DNA of 64,000 nucleotides from Choristoneura fumiferana. Its lineage: Eukaryota > Arthropoda > Insecta > Lepidoptera > Tortricidae. The stretch's first letter is position 1. The number at the start of each line of letters is the position of its first letter. The stretch is taken from assembly GCF_025370935.1 (NCBI RefSeq), contig NC_133481.1:16724769-16788768 (forward strand), in the 5' to 3' direction. A program made the translations under genes and the position numbers. The notes below the pieces were generated by a model. The model was not told the DNA's origin. It saw only the letters and a program-made list of their open reading frames with translations, and made no database searches. Below are positions 10,507 through 23,105 of this stretch, piece by piece.

Positions 10507-10649
10507 AGGTACAGTCGAGTTCTAAAGCTTCTGAGCAAAATCCGATCAAAAATATCTGAACACGCTTCTACGCCTTAACAATAGAGTAGAATAATGTTCA
10601 TATATTTTTGATCAAATTTTTGCTGACAAGTTTACGAACTCGACTGTAC
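10507..10649. mobile_element. MITE with GTACAGTCGAGTTC terminal repeats
   Basis: gtacagtcgagttctaaagc at the left and gaactcgactgtac at the right are inverted, with further inner pairing (gatcaaaaatat with atatttttgatca). The element is about 143 bp and noncoding. Elements with related 'gtacagtca' ends occur at 22953, 62878 and 63646. Confidence 0.75.
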
Positions 10650-12324
10650 CTTGTATTCTTGATTCATATTGTTGAGCCTTGCAGTCCGAATTAATATTTT
10701 TGAAATACCTTGTATTCGGTCGCATGCCAACCCTGTCTCGTCACGGTGAACTTTGATCGATAGCGGATTTATGACACAAGCCCTGGTCTTAAGTAATTGG
10801 CTTGCTTTATTAGGGGGCCGCGGCCGTCGCGTTTTGGGTTCCACAGGGGCTTTTTAGAGTTCCCTGTAATAGCCATTAAGCAACGCTTATCAGCTTTCGC
10901 GCAGGCATTCTTACTTTCTTTGAACGCATATCCCGACTTAATGATAGTGTGCATACAGCGGTTGCTGGTTTAAGCTTGCGTCGAAGGCACTTGGTTACGT
11001 TAAAGGTCGCTTATGAGATGGACCAACCACGCCACTCTCAAACACTTGAAATAACTACTACGACCACTCTGAATATAATAATAAATTTTAATTTAGTAAT
11101 AACAATAACACACTCTTGTTCGTCAAAAAATACATTATGTGCACCAAAAAACAATAGAACTATTTCCAAAAACAAAACTGCACGTAAACTTCCTACTCTC
11201 ATTGGTTGTTATTTCCACGCTCTGATTGGCCGATCAGCCGCGACTCTGCGCTAACCGCGCTAAGTGAGCCCCAGCCGTCACTCCAACTTCACGCGGTGAC
11301 TGGCCTTCTAGAGCGAATTAGTGGCAGATCGATTTAATGTCTATGGGCTATTAGTGGGAAAGTAAAGGACTTGGGTATATTAGTAGGAAAGCATTGATTT
11401 TCTACATTGGCACAGTGTACTTTAACGTCACGTGTCTTTTTTGATATTGAACAAAAACTGGTCAGGTGTGAGTTGGTGCTGTACCACCATTTAGTTTCCA
11501 TTATAATATTGTTATTAATTTTATTACAGTTACTGTAGTAATAACAATCTGTGTAAATTTAGAGCGTCGACTTATAACAATTCAAAACTTAAGAACAGGT
11601 TTGTTACAAGTGGACGGACGGACAACAAAGACAAAGCATGGAACCTCATAGATGGGTTATTTCAAACTTTATTCTCATTGTGGCGTCCTAAGGACAAGTC
11701 TTCCGGCTGATGATGATGATGAGACTAATAGCCAATGTATGTAAAACTACAAGTTAAATCTTTGATCAAGTTATTTTTAGTCGTAGAAATTTTGTATCCA
11801 GACATTTGACAGCAGAGCTATTTTTACATTGATTATAGTTGGACTAATTTAGTGGAGGAGGCGGCCACGCCGGTGGAAAACCACCTTAACAGTGTAAAAA
11901 AATCTTCGAGTACTTTGCGTCAGTTATGCACTAATTGTTATTACAAATGTACCGCCTTGAAAAAAAGTTTCTTCTTCGGATGACAGTTTGTAAGTTGAGT
12001 TTACCCGAGCTACGCGTTCTCGTAGCACCGCTACAAAGTGCTACGTAGCATCATATCGTAGCTCTTACCTCTAACGCTAAATTACTATAAAGTTGTAAGC
12101 TCTGTTGCATCGTGTGCTGCCACTTTAATAAGCTTCTACACAATACTACCCACTGTGGTGTTATCTATAATATTTTCAACCTTTTTCATGGCGCGACCCT
12201 CTTCGATCTTAAACAATAGTTGGTGATTCGCTAGGTGGCTCTACTTTTAGAATTTTTGTTTTTTTTTTTTAATAAAATACAAATAATAATATTTGAGATA
12301 AAAACGGGTCAATTGCGAGACGGA

Positions 12325-12785
12325 ATCGCGCACCAAGGTTCCGTACAAATTTGTAGGTGTCTACAAATCACCAGTGTTAGGAGAACCTCCTAAACTCTAA
12401 GCCCTCTACAAAGTAAAATATACGCAGTGTGGTGACATTTTATTAGATGGTTGCTGACATAAAAAGACACATATAAAAAAATAAATTTTCAGACTCTCGT
12501 TTTGGTCATGCTAAAAAGCTAAATACCTACCTTCGTTCCGAATTTGTAGTTTCTAGGACAATGTAAAGTACCCTATTTTTTTATTATGGAAATTTGTATG
12601 GAAACATCTTTTTAATAGCTACCTTTTGATAGCGTTGACTTAGAAGTTGAAAGGGAAGTAGATCTGAGTATTTGATATTAATTTCAGCACGGTTCTGAAA
12701 AAAATACTCTTGACAGACGGATAGACGGACAACAAAGTGATCCTGTAAGAGTTCCGTTTTTTTCCTTTTGAGGAACCCTAAAAGG
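12325..12785. repeat. 'GGTTCCGT' repeat, nearly full-length copy
   Basis: It opens with caaggttccgtacaaatttg, taggtgtct and closes with cttgacagacggatagacgg, acaacaaagtgatcctgtaa, ttttgaggaacccta. Partial matches to its 5' part are at 35783-35905 and 41470-41530, and to its 3' part at 25685, 41690 and 46862. No frame is conserved. Confidence 0.6.
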
Positions 12786-15394
12786 ACGAAAAATTTAACT
12801 GAGTTTATAATAAAAGTGATTAGTAACCCCTAATATTGCTACAATATATAACAATATATTGATGTTACGTTGCGTCTCGTCTCCGCCGAGCATTGTGGAC
12901 AAAGCGACAAGCGCCCTTGCTGCGGCCATTGTAGACGCGCCCGTCCGTGCACTCAATTTGTAATACACTATAACGCTGCACAGTACACAGATGACAAAAT
13001 TGTAAACAGTACGAAAGTTAACATTTTGGGTGGTACATTTTGTAGCTTTGCCATCCGTTCCACCGCAGTTTTAGAATATACAACCTTAAACAGGCTCTCG
13101 AGTAACTAAACAATGTTAAAACGTTTATAGCTGTTTTAGCGTAGGTATGCAAGACAAATAAGCTTAATTCCTTTTATTTAGTACCAGTCAGGTTTTTATT
13201 CACTTCCAGTCAGGTGAAAGTAAAGGACCCGTTGTAAAACCGACCTCAAATTGAAATTTGAAACTAAATGTTAACTTATAAAAGATGACATTTGCTGGAC
13301 AATTTAGAAAGTAGGGTCTAAACGTATTTACTTAATTTCTAAATAACATTTTAAAAAATGACATTAAAATATTTATTATCATGCGCAGCGCAAATTTTAC
13401 ACTTTTATCCAGATTAGACTGCAACTCACATTTCACAGTTTCTCGTGTTATTTATTGTCTTGTAGTTATAATTGATTACTTCACAAGTTAAAAGTCTATT
13501 TCAAAGTACACACAAATATATACGAACAAAAAATTATGGTATTTTACTGTTTTTATTCTGGTGACTGTGTCTAGGGCGACAAAGCGTCTACATTGTTTAC
13601 TACGCTCAAAGACCTGTTTCACGCTTGCTTCTTCGGTTTGTGAATGAACCCTTGCATCACTCTACCGTCCCCGCTTGACCCCTGCCCGGCATCACCCACG
13701 ATCCGATACAAGGGTCAAGGTAAGCTGGCAGATCTGATTGTTGTCTCGAGAGCTTTGAACTATTGTGACGTTTTTGATTAATTGAAGGCAACTATTATTA
13801 AAACAATACGGACATTGTTTTCGTGTGTTAGCAACTGGCTGTTAAAATGCTTTGCACTAAGTGAATTTATTTAAATTCACTTGACGCGGCATTAATTTAA
13901 AAAAAACTGTTTTAACCTTACTAGCTCGAAAAGGCTTTCTTTGTCATTCAAAATCTGCGCGGAAAGGCGCCTTTTGCCATAGGAGAATTTTTTGAAATTT
14001 GGGCATGACGAATGTAACTAAATATAGTTCAACTTTTCCTTTTATTTATTATTTTCTTTGCTATTGTTAGGTGTATGTGATCGGAAGCAAAATCATTTTG
14101 CGTCTCGTATCCTGAGACCCTCGCTACGCTTAATATTATATTTGCCAATAACTAAATTTATTAATTACCATCAACATTTGCTCACTTTCTAGTTATCGTT
14201 TTTAACTGTCTCATGACGTACATTTTTTTATATACTTAACCGAAGCCTCCAATTTCATATCCAACAGTATTTATTCACAACAAAAAAATCTGAAAGATAA
14301 AACCTTCCTCTCTTTTTGAAAAATTACAACGAAAAAATATATCTATAATTTTTTAAACCGAAACTAAGCATTTGCACAAAATTGAAAGATAAAAAAACTA
14401 AGCCACTTTTCAAATATTTCACTCTCAAAGGTTAGCTTATCCTATTTTCCTATCAATACAAAGTCAGTGTCACTTTGGTAGATTTACTGAAAATCCTCTA
14501 AAAGCAGTAGTGGCCGCGGATTTCCCTTTCTAGTTCTTTTAAACCCGGATTACAGCTAACTTACGTGTTACTTTAAGGGAATCACTTTACCTGTGTTTCA
14601 GACGGCTTTTAGTATTCCGTAATGGTGTGAGACAAGAACCTTTTTATTAACCTTTATTTGTACACTGGGTACCTGCCTCTTGTCCAGTTCCACTTCTTGT
14701 CCAGAGCATTAGCTCTGGAGGAGAGACATTAGACGGTTTAATGCTTAGTTTTTTTTTTATTATATGAGGGAGTGAAACGAGTAAGCGGGTTTGTTAAATT
14801 AAACCTTCGAATAGCGACTGTTACCAAGGCCGTGGCTTATTTGCTCTTCTGTGCAGCATTATGTTTAGAGAACAATTCCTGAACAACATACCTCAATGAA
14901 GCTGAGCCGATGTATGACGCTCACTAAAGTCCGTAAAGCCGCAATAGTCCGCACCGCCACTTCAGTAGCTAGTTTTAAGGCGTATAAATTTTGTTTATTT
15001 ACACACAAAAATATTTACAATGTCTATAATCACAATTAATATTTATTTTACAAAACCGAGCACAACCGCACCAATATATTATGTCCGCCGAGAGTTTTTT
15101 TGAAGTCAGGCTGACTGCCGCCTTTTTTACGATCGAAGGCGCGCGGCAAAGGACTTGCGCCAATCAGCCACCGACAGCAAAGAGGATGAAAATTCAAAAA
15201 ATTGTTCGCCATCCAAAATACTTGCACATGGTCATATGAAGGGAAACGATCACCACCGGCCATGTTTCATATACGTCACAGGCGACAAGTCATCTATATT
15301 GATTTGAAATTGTAGGATTTTGCAAAGAGTCAATTGGGAATTGCCATAAACTACGTCTAGGGTTTCATTAGGGTTGCACAAAAAACCCGCTGAC

Positions 15395-15660
15395 ATTTTG
15401 AAATTCTTTCCCGATCCCGTGGTAATATCGCCCTGTAATAGGACCTTTAAGACTAAGTTTGGGTTTGCCAGCCATATTCGGGCACATAATACCTACAAGC
15501 CTAAATATTCGAGTCTGTCGGACACGATATGGAGGACATCAATATCGAGAAAAAGTACCCCATGTGTTATTCCAAATATTCAGCTATCTACGTACCAAAT
15601 TTGATACAAATTGATCAAGCCATTTTAGCGCACTTATACTTATTCGCAAATTTTCGCATT
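15395..15660 (+). repeat. decayed copy of the 'cccgtggtaatatc..ttttagcg' repeat
   Basis: attctttcccgatcccgtgg, taatatcg, then ccccatgtgttattcc, tcagctatctacgtaccaaa and aagccattttagcgcac follow the order of the 16832-17182 copy. The final cgcaaattttcgcatttat also fits. An open frame across it is accidental. Confidence 0.55.
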
Positions 15661-15964
15661 TATCTGCAAAGTTACTGTTTTTGTGATACATATGTACCTG
15701 TGTCATGACTCATGAGGAGCAGGATTTCGAATAAGTACGGAACCCTAATGCTACCAGTATGTTACGTTAAGCTTGGGATTACATAATATATGCGGACGGA
15801 TTAGTGACTTTTGGTAATCACTTTACGGTATTTTTGTCAGCTTGGGTCAAGTACCGAATATCTAAGCCGGATATTTACTGGTTTTACTACAAAGTTGATA
15901 CTTTAGCTATAAATTTTACAAAAAGTAAACTAAATAAAGGAAAAAAGAGGTAACCTAGCAATTT

Positions 15965-16172
15965 GGTCTATGGTGTCTCAAGCAGAGGGTCGTGGGTTCG
16001 AACCCAGGCTCGCACCGTTGACTACATAAATAGTTACACTTGAAATTTACCATGAGCGTTTAATGATATGCGTTACCAACCCATACCGAGCCTGCGTGAG
16101 AACTGTGGCCCAAGCCCTCTCATTCCGAGAGGAGGCCTATGCCCTGCAGTGGAACGTATAAAGGCCGAGATG
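15965..16172 (+). mobile_element. SINE family 2, copy B (rearranged)
   Basis: It starts within the tRNA-like head (tctcaagcagagggtcgtgg, gttcgaacccaggctcgcac), keeps ttgaaatttaccatgagcgt, loses most of the centre, and resumes at ctgcgtgagaactgtggccc, aagccctctcattccgagag, to gccctgcagtggaacgtata. This is an internally deleted copy. Confidence 0.8.
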
Positions 16173-16254
16173 ATAAAATGAAAGCTTGTAGTGAAATATT
16201 TCAAATTAATTATTAAACGCCATGTTTCCTTAAATACCAAACCGTAAGGTGTAG

Positions 16255-16310
16255 AGGTCAAGAGGAGAGACTTTTGCCCAACAGTGGGACAGTATACCAG
16301 GCTAGATGGA
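16255..16310 (+). repeat. RTE-type LINE/SINE 3' end fragment
   Basis: gtcaagaggagagacttttg, cccaacagtgggacagtata and ccaggctagatgg match the usual 3' end (..gaggcctttgcccagcagtgggac..). It lies just after the SINE at 15965-16172 and may be a second insertion. Confidence 0.6.
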
Positions 16311-16398
16311 GAAGAAGATACTTATATACGTATGAATTACCTTAAATTCCAGGTCGGAACCAGAGCCTCAACCTGACTGCTAGTCAGGTTTTGAACAA

Positions 16399-16590
16399 GA
16401 AACTACCGTGAGACTCACTCATTTTAAATGATAACATAAAGGATAACTCACGTCTGAAATCGAGTTTAGCTCTACGTGTTTCCCCAAATGGTTGCTCTCA
16501 GATGAAGGGTTACGAATTAGCCCGAAACATGTCGAGCTAAACTCGATTTCAGACGTGAGTTATCCTTAATGTTATCATTTAAAATTAGCA
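16399..16590. mobile_element. Foldback element, family F, copy 1
   Basis: The left arm ttaaatgataacataaagga, taactcacgtctgaaatcga, gtttagctc pairs with the right arm gagctaaactcgatttcag, acgtgagttatcctt, gttatcatttaa ending near 16586. The loop is short. The left flank gaaactaccgtgagactcac is the reverse complement of the right flank of copy 2 at 32262-32287, so it belongs to the element. Confidence 0.8.
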
Positions 16591-16831
16591 GTCAGGTTCT
16601 TCAACAAGTGGACAGTCCGCTTGCAATTAAATTAATAACCTTCTGCAATACAACAGCGGTTTCAGCAGTATAGATTGGCATCGGAAATCTCATATGCTTA
16701 ATGGCAATGCGAGGTCGGGTTACCTAACGGGGCACTTTGCGGCCTTCTCTCGGTGTAAGCGTTGCGTAGACTTTACAGGGTTGTAATGGTGAAGAAAACT
16801 GAGATTACAACTTTTCTTTATAATATACCTA

Positions 16832-17182
16832 CTAGAGTTTACCTGCGGCTTCGCACGCGTAAACTATTCGATCTGGTAGTTACAATTGAAATTCCGAGAT
16901 TTCACAAAATTCCCTTGGGAATTCCCAAAATTGATCGTGGTCTTTAAGGTTGTATTAAGAACAACTTTACTGTACAATATTTCATGACTAAACCCAGCGG
17001 TTGTTATTTCGAGATTTTATCCCTATCCCGTGGGAGTATCGAGATAAAAAGTAGCCTATGTGTTATTCCAGACGTCCAGCAATCTACATACCACATTTCA
17101 TCCAAATGTGTCCAGCCTTTTAGCGTGACACACACACACACACACACACACACACTTTCGCATTTATAATATAAGTAGGATT
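16832..17182 (+). repeat. long copy of the 'CCTGCGGCTTCGC ... TTTCGCATTTATAATA' repeat with (CA)n tail
   Basis: It begins actagagtttacctgcggct, tcgcacgcg; the middle has tttatccctatcccgtggga, gtatcgagataaaaagtagc, ctatgtgttattccagacg; the end has cataccacatttcatccaaa, ccagccttttagcgtgacac, a (CA)n run and actttcgcatttataatata. This is the best-preserved copy in the window and the reference for the others. It may be a nonautonomous retroelement; no protein is encoded. Confidence 0.75.
17128..17155. repeat. (AC)14 microsatellite inside the repeat tail
   Basis: An uninterrupted AC run occupies the place where other copies read aacaaacacacacac. It therefore probably grew from the element's own tail. 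Confidence 0.95.
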
Positions 17183-17473
17183 ACATGACTAGATTTTACC
17201 GGCGACTAATTATTGAGTGAAGTAGACATTACAAATTTAGAATCACTACATTGTGGTCACCATCTGAGAATACTTAGCACCTAGAACAGGCACCCTAGTC
17301 TGTATTCGCATAAGATATAATTTTGTAGCCGCCCGTATGCATGAAGAGAGCTTTGCTCGGGGTTTCTCTACGGGATCGAATCAGAAATGGGAAGATACGT
17401 TTGAAAACAAGGATCACCGACATAGCCAAGCGAATTAGTTAGTTGAGTGTGAGAGTTGAGAGCTAGAATGGTC

Positions 17474-17693
17474 AAGCTGAGATATGAAGACCATCAGTGG
17501 TGTAGCGGTATAGTACTCGGTACGGAATACCGAGGACCTGGGTTCGATTCCCAGTGATGGTCTTATTTTTCTGGTTTTTCTGTGCATCTATATTTCAGTT
17601 TGTATTATCAATTTAGGTTTTACGGGATGACCGTAAAAGTAAAAATTTGGAATTGAAATAAAAAATACAAAAAGATTCCAAAAAACCAATCTT
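17474..17693 (+). mobile_element. SINE family 1, copy D (near full length)
   Basis: It has a shortened leader (gctgagatatgaagaccatc), agtggtgtagcggtatagta, the B-box-like gggttcgattccc at about 17540, tcttatttttctggtttttc, tgtattatcaatttaggttt, tacgggatgaccgtaaaagt and the tail aaaaagattccaaaaaacca. It defines the family body together with copies B and E. Confidence 0.88.
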
Positions 17694-17992
17694 AACTTAA
17701 TTTGCTCGTTTTTGATCGCTGGTCGCCTTAAGCTTGTACCAGCACATTCCCGCCTTGTAATTATATAAGCAATTATGTAGGTGCGCGGTGTGAGCTAATT
17801 AGTCAATTAGTACGTGCCTCGTGCGTGTGGTCGGATTTGCCGAACAGGTCACTGACCTTTTGTCCAAAGTGGTCAAAATTTTGTGAATCCTCTGATCCTT
17901 TATAACATGATTATCGTAATAAGATGAGGCGCCTTATTGCCTAACACAGTAAGAATCACAATCGTTTTCGCTACTTCATACTGTGTCACACG

Positions 17993-18040
17993 GCATAGAA
18001 TGAGGGTCAAGGGTAAAGAGATGGTGAATTCACGACAATA
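17993..18040 (+). repeat. short dispersed block 'AGAGGGT..AAAGAGATGGTGAAT', copy 1
   Basis: cggcatagaatgagggtcaa, aaagagatggtgaattc occurs again at 38689-38750 and 46198-46250, each preceded by a similar 'cataagatgaggg' start. The identity of the larger element is unknown. Confidence 0.5.
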
Positions 18041-18073
18041 CGCCCTCAGGTCGATGGTTACGGCAAATCGAAA

Positions 18074-18476
18074 TGAGGGCTCTCGTTTTTTCTTTCTAGA
18101 TGGCGCCACTGTTGCGTGAGGTTTTTAAGTGTGGCTTTCAAAGTCTGTTATTACGGGCGTAAAAACAAAGTTTAGATTGAAATCATACTTAATACACCTT
18201 AAAACTGTACCATAAAAATATCTAGCAACCACAGTGTTGCGCAGTCCCATTTTGTTCGAAAAAAAGGGAGGACAAAAGTTTCCGAAAGACAGAATTGTCT
18301 CAAAACACAGACTTTCATTGCCCCGTAACGCATAATTGCCATTATTAATTATTATTTCAGGTAATGCTAAATATTCACAAAATAACCCTCACCCAAAAAC
18401 TATGAGATTTGACATTTCGGAAGCCTCACGCTACACTAGCGCCTCTAGCGGCGAATTCATACGCGATAGCCCTCAT
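18074..18476. mobile_element. about 0.4-kb MITE with TGAGGGCT ends
   Basis: The left end tgagggctctcg and right end cgatagccctca are inverted. Further in, gatggcgccact..gcgtgagg on the left corresponds to cctcacgctacactagcgcc on the right. A fragment with the same end (ctgtagccctcatcgag) is at 10118-10150. There is no transposase frame inside. Confidence 0.65.
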
Positions 18477-19195
18477 TGAGTTTGACAGTTGATAACAGTG
18501 CCATCTCTTGTCCTGGGTGAACGAATGTTCTATGCGAATTTGGCGAAATGCATCAATGGCCCAATCGATAACAAATTACAAGCTAAATAGTATTAGCGAT
18601 TTTGTATTAAAATTCACTTTGCTTGTAATTTGTTATCCAATAAATGACGATTGGCGAAAAAATAACAAAGTAATTTTAAAATTACTATTTTGACACTTTG
18701 CGTGTTGCTGTTTAATACTGATTGCCTGGATTTGTGCACAGTAAATTGTAGCAAAGCATCGCGAAATGAAAAATAATAAGTTTTTCAATGTATAATATTT
18801 TCGGTAAGTACAGTTTAGAAAAAAATACGCCAAATTGTTCCTACTTGCTTTTCTGTCAATCGTTTGAATTTAATTTAAGGTACTTAGGTATTGTTTTGAA
18901 ATTGCCTGCTATGTTGAGTTAAGGTCGAACAGCTCTATTATTTTAGGTAAATTAAAGGTACGTTCCGACCTTTAATTTCACTCGTTTGGAATAATTTGAG
19001 CGGGTGTGGCCGCTAAAGTGTTAATTGGAAAATTTTCGAGGTCACTCCTTGATGGAGGTCAAGAATCCTAAATGGGTGTAATCATTATGAAAGCACCTAA
19101 TGAACCTTTTGCGACGTTTCACTAGTATTTCGGCTGGTTGTTTCCTATATAATTTTGTTTTATTTTTATGATTTTGTTGCTATAGCGACCATATC

Positions 19196-19438
19196 TATAC
19201 TTCGTTTTTTTTTAGCATTAGAAAGAAGGTAAGCGATCTTGATGTGTCTTTTTATTGAAAAACACTTGAAAAATAAGTCACACACAGCAAATATGTAACA
19301 ATTAGCAAGGACATATGATGATCATTTACATGCTTTTATATGGTTTGCTTTTAATAGTAACTGGTTTTTTTAAACGTTTTTCAATAAAAAGACTCGTCAA
19401 GATTTACTCTTTTTCTAATGCTAAAATAACGAAGTATA
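19196..19438. mobile_element. 243-bp MITE with long (63-68 bp) terminal inverted repeats
   Basis: The left arm 19196-19263 (tatacttcgttttttt, agcattagaaagaaggtaag, tgtctttttattgaaaaac) pairs with the right arm 19376-19438 (gtttttcaataaaaagac, ctttttctaatgct, aacgaagtata). TA-rich ends suggest a TA target, as in Tc1/mariner-type elements. The central 110 bp does not encode anything recognisable. Confidence 0.85.
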
Positions 19439-19524
19439 GTAATACAAACTCGTTAGAATTCTTTATGTATATTTGTTATTTAACCATGTGACAAAAAACC
19501 GGCCAAGAGCATGTCGGGCCATGC

Positions 19525-19768
19525 TCAGTGTAGGGTTCCGTAGACCTTGCCTTAACTTAACTTTGCCTTAGAAATTATTTTTTACAAAAACTTAAAAAGT
19601 TTTCAACTGAAAACTTGAAGCTGAAAACTTTCTAGGAAAATTATTTTCAACTTAATAGTGCTTATCCGCTTATATTGAGCTTAGCTGCGAACAGGCAGAC
19701 AGACGGACAGACATGGCGAAACTATAAGGGTTCCTTAGGGTTCCTAGTTGACTACGGAACCCTAAAAG
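19525..19768. repeat. 'GGTTCCGT' repeat, degenerate copy
   Basis: agggttccgtagaccttgcc near the left and cagacagacggacagacatg, gcgaaactataagggttcc, tagttgactacggaacccta at the right give the inverted ggttccgt/acggaacc ends of this family. The interior is diverged. Confidence 0.55.
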
Positions 19769-21169
19769 TAGGACTGTGGAGATAGACAACGGAGTTTAGT
19801 AGTGTGGTTCGATGGAGCACCCTTTGGATTTAAAACCCTACTATAGAAAAAAAATCTCGTTGAATTTTTTTTTAACATTTTGACAAACCCTCAAAAACCC
19901 TATCCGGGCAACAGAAGATTAAAAATAAAGAGATATAATAAAATACAATATTCTTTCCTAGTTTTACGGTTTCTATTTCATTATTTTCGATACGACCAAA
20001 GTAAAAAAGCATACCTAACAATGTTTTTTTTTTTAATAATTACGAATTAAAAACACAAGCGCGGTGCTTAAAGAGAAATTTGAATAGCAAATGTTCCGTA
20101 ACTTATGCCAAAGTCGGTCAAAGTTGTTCACAAAATTGATTCTCCCAACGTGACGCCGGTTTTAGACGTAAATCAAGACGAAAACCGACTTAATTTTATG
20201 TTAATTGTTACAATATACCCGTTTAATATATTTGTTATGGACTTCCTCCATAACTTTGGGCAAGTTTCTTTATGAAGAATAAATTTTCTTAAATTTTGTG
20301 TTATCATAATTTTATGTAGGTATCATAGAAGTGGATAAGCGTTTCTGGTGATTCAAAGGTACTATAAAAGAGGCACACTAAGGCATAAGAGAATATGCCG
20401 ATTTCTGGTTCGGAAATTACCCCCAAAGAGGACAAATCGTGTTTCATAAAGGGTAACTAAGTCGTAGGTGACTATTGCGTAATGGCTAGTGGGGGGGTAA
20501 ACGCGACGAAAAAAATTACGGTTTTTACCGATTGTCGGGGGTATATTACAAAAAGTTTATGAATTACTGGTAATAATCGTATTTCATATACTTCATCTCG
20601 TTGTTGCTAGCTGTATGTTGGTTACAATATAATAATAGATTATATCACCTTTTAGTAGTGCGAAAATGTATAGATATGTCAAGTAAATCAGAATCAGAAT
20701 GACTATACCTAGATTTGATTTTTCCAGCAAGTAGTCATACACAATCATTGGCCGTTAAATAACATAGTATCCATCCGGAGTTTAATGTTCCAGCAATTCA
20801 GCGAGATTGCCCCTCACTAACTCTTAACATAATTTTGAAGTTCCATGCAAAATCGTAACTCAAAATTATCTCGTCTCACAATAAAATTAATTGCTCAAAT
20901 CGCATTAGGGCTTGAGCTGTGACGTCATAAAATACCTGCGAAGGCAGGGCTGTCACACACCTGCAAAATATTTTATCCCCATGCCGCAGCAAAAGTTTGA
21001 ACCCGTTTCGACCATTGAAAAAGTAATTTAGAGTGTTAAAATTCACGGTCTCTGTTAATTTGAACAAAACTATGCAACGCTTTTATCAAAAAGGTATCAT
21101 TTTAAAATGTCTTAATTGTCCGTCTGCCTGTGTTATCCTTTTTATCAGGAACACGCACAGTCTTGAACT

Positions 21170-21232
21170 CAAGCAGGTCTATGGGGGAGGCCTACACCTG
21201 GGGGCGCCGCGGCTGATATGATAATGATGACG
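21170..21232 (+). repeat. degenerate RTE-type 3' end
   Basis: tatgggggaggcctacacct, gggggcgccgcggctgatat, gataatgatga resembles the GGAGGCC..CAG..GGGAC..GGCTGATGATG terminus of RTE-type LINEs. Only the last 60 bp are recognisable. Confidence 0.4.
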
Positions 21233-22381
21233 TACAGTCATGAAAAAATAAGGTTTTATGCTTACGCCATAAGAATATTCAACTTTTTCTGCCTGTCTGC
21301 CTGTCGGTACTTGCATGGATATTTATTTACTAGGCAATTATGCTCTACCTCTGGCTAATTTTTTATTTAATACAATAAGTTTTTTTTTATGAATCCGGAA
21401 TAATTGAACAGGTAGAGGTTCTCTTTGGAATTACACTGTACACTATGAAGGTCGATGAATGTATGGAAATTTTACGAGTTTGTCCAGACAAACTAACCTG
21501 CTACGAGTAAAATGTTTCGGTTTTTAAAGACCTGGAATAAGCGTACCGTTAAGCAAATTACAGGGTGCTCTTGATACTTTATTGGATTACTCGGACATTC
21601 CTCACTTTTTCGGCTTCATCGGCATTACCCGCGACGCATACTACTCGTACTCGCAACTAAGAATCCTACGTCGCACGCTGACGACAAACAACATTGAACT
21701 CTCCACACCAAATTTAAGGTTCGATTCTGTCTGAAGGAAAACTGTTATAGTACTTTATCATACAACGTCGTGCATTATACTTTATTGCCGTATCAAACGT
21801 TACACGGTAGCATCGATTTGACAATAAATCTGAATATTCATTTAGGATTTATGGGATGTGACACTTTTATTTTCAGAGTCCCTCTTGGGGGGGTAATAAC
21901 GTTTTTATTGGGCTTTGCAGCTGTGGATATGGTCTTGTGTTAAATTATAATGTTCAGTGACTGCGGAAGGTTGATAGGAGAGGAAAAGTCCATAAGACAT
22001 CAAGGAACTGTATTTAAATGGATGATTCCTCTCGCGTATCTCGAGTTAATTTTATGGCGAAATTGAGTTTGCTTCAATCAAGTAGACTCGCTTGTTTTAA
22101 CGCAGCGGTTACGATTAACAAAAGTGAAAATCGCGAATATGAGTATTTATTTCTAATTCCGTATTGGGAAAAGCACCTTATACCTACCTTATACCTTAGT
22201 CGAATAAAAAAAAATACGAAAATATAAAAAAGCTAAAAACAAGGACCTTAATTGTCTTTGGCCCTTGAAGCGACTCAACGAAAGAAAAATCTATATTGGG
22301 GGAGTGCTGCCTGTTGACAACTACGAACTCCTCTAGCAGCTGCAGTAAGCTGCTGCTCTAACAGTCTAAATTGAATAAAGA

Positions 22382-22428
22382 TATTTTGACTTGGACTTTG
22401 ACTTTGGCTTTGACTTTAACTTTGACAT
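22382..22428. repeat. TTTGAC hexamer tandem repeat
   Basis: tttgacttggactttgactt is followed by four further ctttgac/ctttaac units. It is an imperfect short tandem repeat without coding meaning. Confidence 0.85.
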
Positions 22429-22952
22429 TATTGTCCTAAGAAAGTCATAGGTTTGCAAGCAACCTTTAACCAATGACCACTTCCATTCTGACTCTGACAG
22501 TAAGTATAACGATTTAGAAAAAGATTTTTATTTTTGGCTAGTTTCTATCTGTTACTTTGACACTTGCCTTTGCTAGACATAGACAAAACATATCTTCGTC
22601 CAAATTACCAGTGGCCGTGGCCTTGCAACAGAAGGAAGTGGCAAGGTTGTGATTCCGAGTCCATTATACAATAAAGCCTCTGGTCGTAATATTTTTTCCG
22701 TTCAATCTCTTCCGATCTTAATTGCTAAAGGAGCTTCGATAGCTTAAGCGATCAAGCTGTTAAAACAAAATTAACAGTTAACTCTCGCCGTGACCTTGCC
22801 AGCAGGCGGTTGTTAAAATTTAATGGCGGAAGATACCTCTGCAGGTGATCAAGATAATGCCTTCGTACAGGGTCCTGTAGGTTAATGACACTTGTGTGGT
22901 GATAACATCGACTGTCGAAAATGTAGAGGCGCTTAGCTTTTGCTTAGTAGGT

Positions 22953-23105
22953 ACAGTCAATCGAATTGATTAATGTACCAAGGCAGCACTTTTTAATATT
23001 CAATTTAACTATGATTCCCTTAGTAAAAGTATGAGAAGTCAACATGACATTTGTAGCACAAAAATTCTACCTTGATACATAATTCAATATGGCCGACTGT
23101 ACTCG
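22953..23105. repeat. possible 'GTACAGTC' MITE, degenerate
   Basis: gtacagtcaatcgaattgat at the left and cgactgtactcgac at the right form weak inverted ends over about 150 bp, similar to the better-preserved elements at 10507-10649 and 62878-63014. Inner pairing is weak. Confidence 0.4.

Noticed and set aside
12008..12062. Cluster of cgtagc/gctacg words
   Set aside because: Short local self-similarity only; no element ends or second copy found.
13651..13718. Possible cassette or first exon ending at caag/gtaagc (MNPCITLPSPLDPC...)
   Set aside because: The donor-like site is good, but it leaves one extra base, so it cannot join the 49-nt exon in frame. No acceptor or conservation supports it.
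15048..15263. Minus-strand open frame of 71 codons (MAGGDRFPSYDHV...)
   Set aside because: No family recognised. The composition could fit a decayed repeat, but I saw no second copy in the window, so it is not called.
17100..17160. CRISPR-like or satellite array
   Set aside because: It is a plain (AC)n microsatellite within a repeat tail; no spaced repeats occur anywhere in the window.
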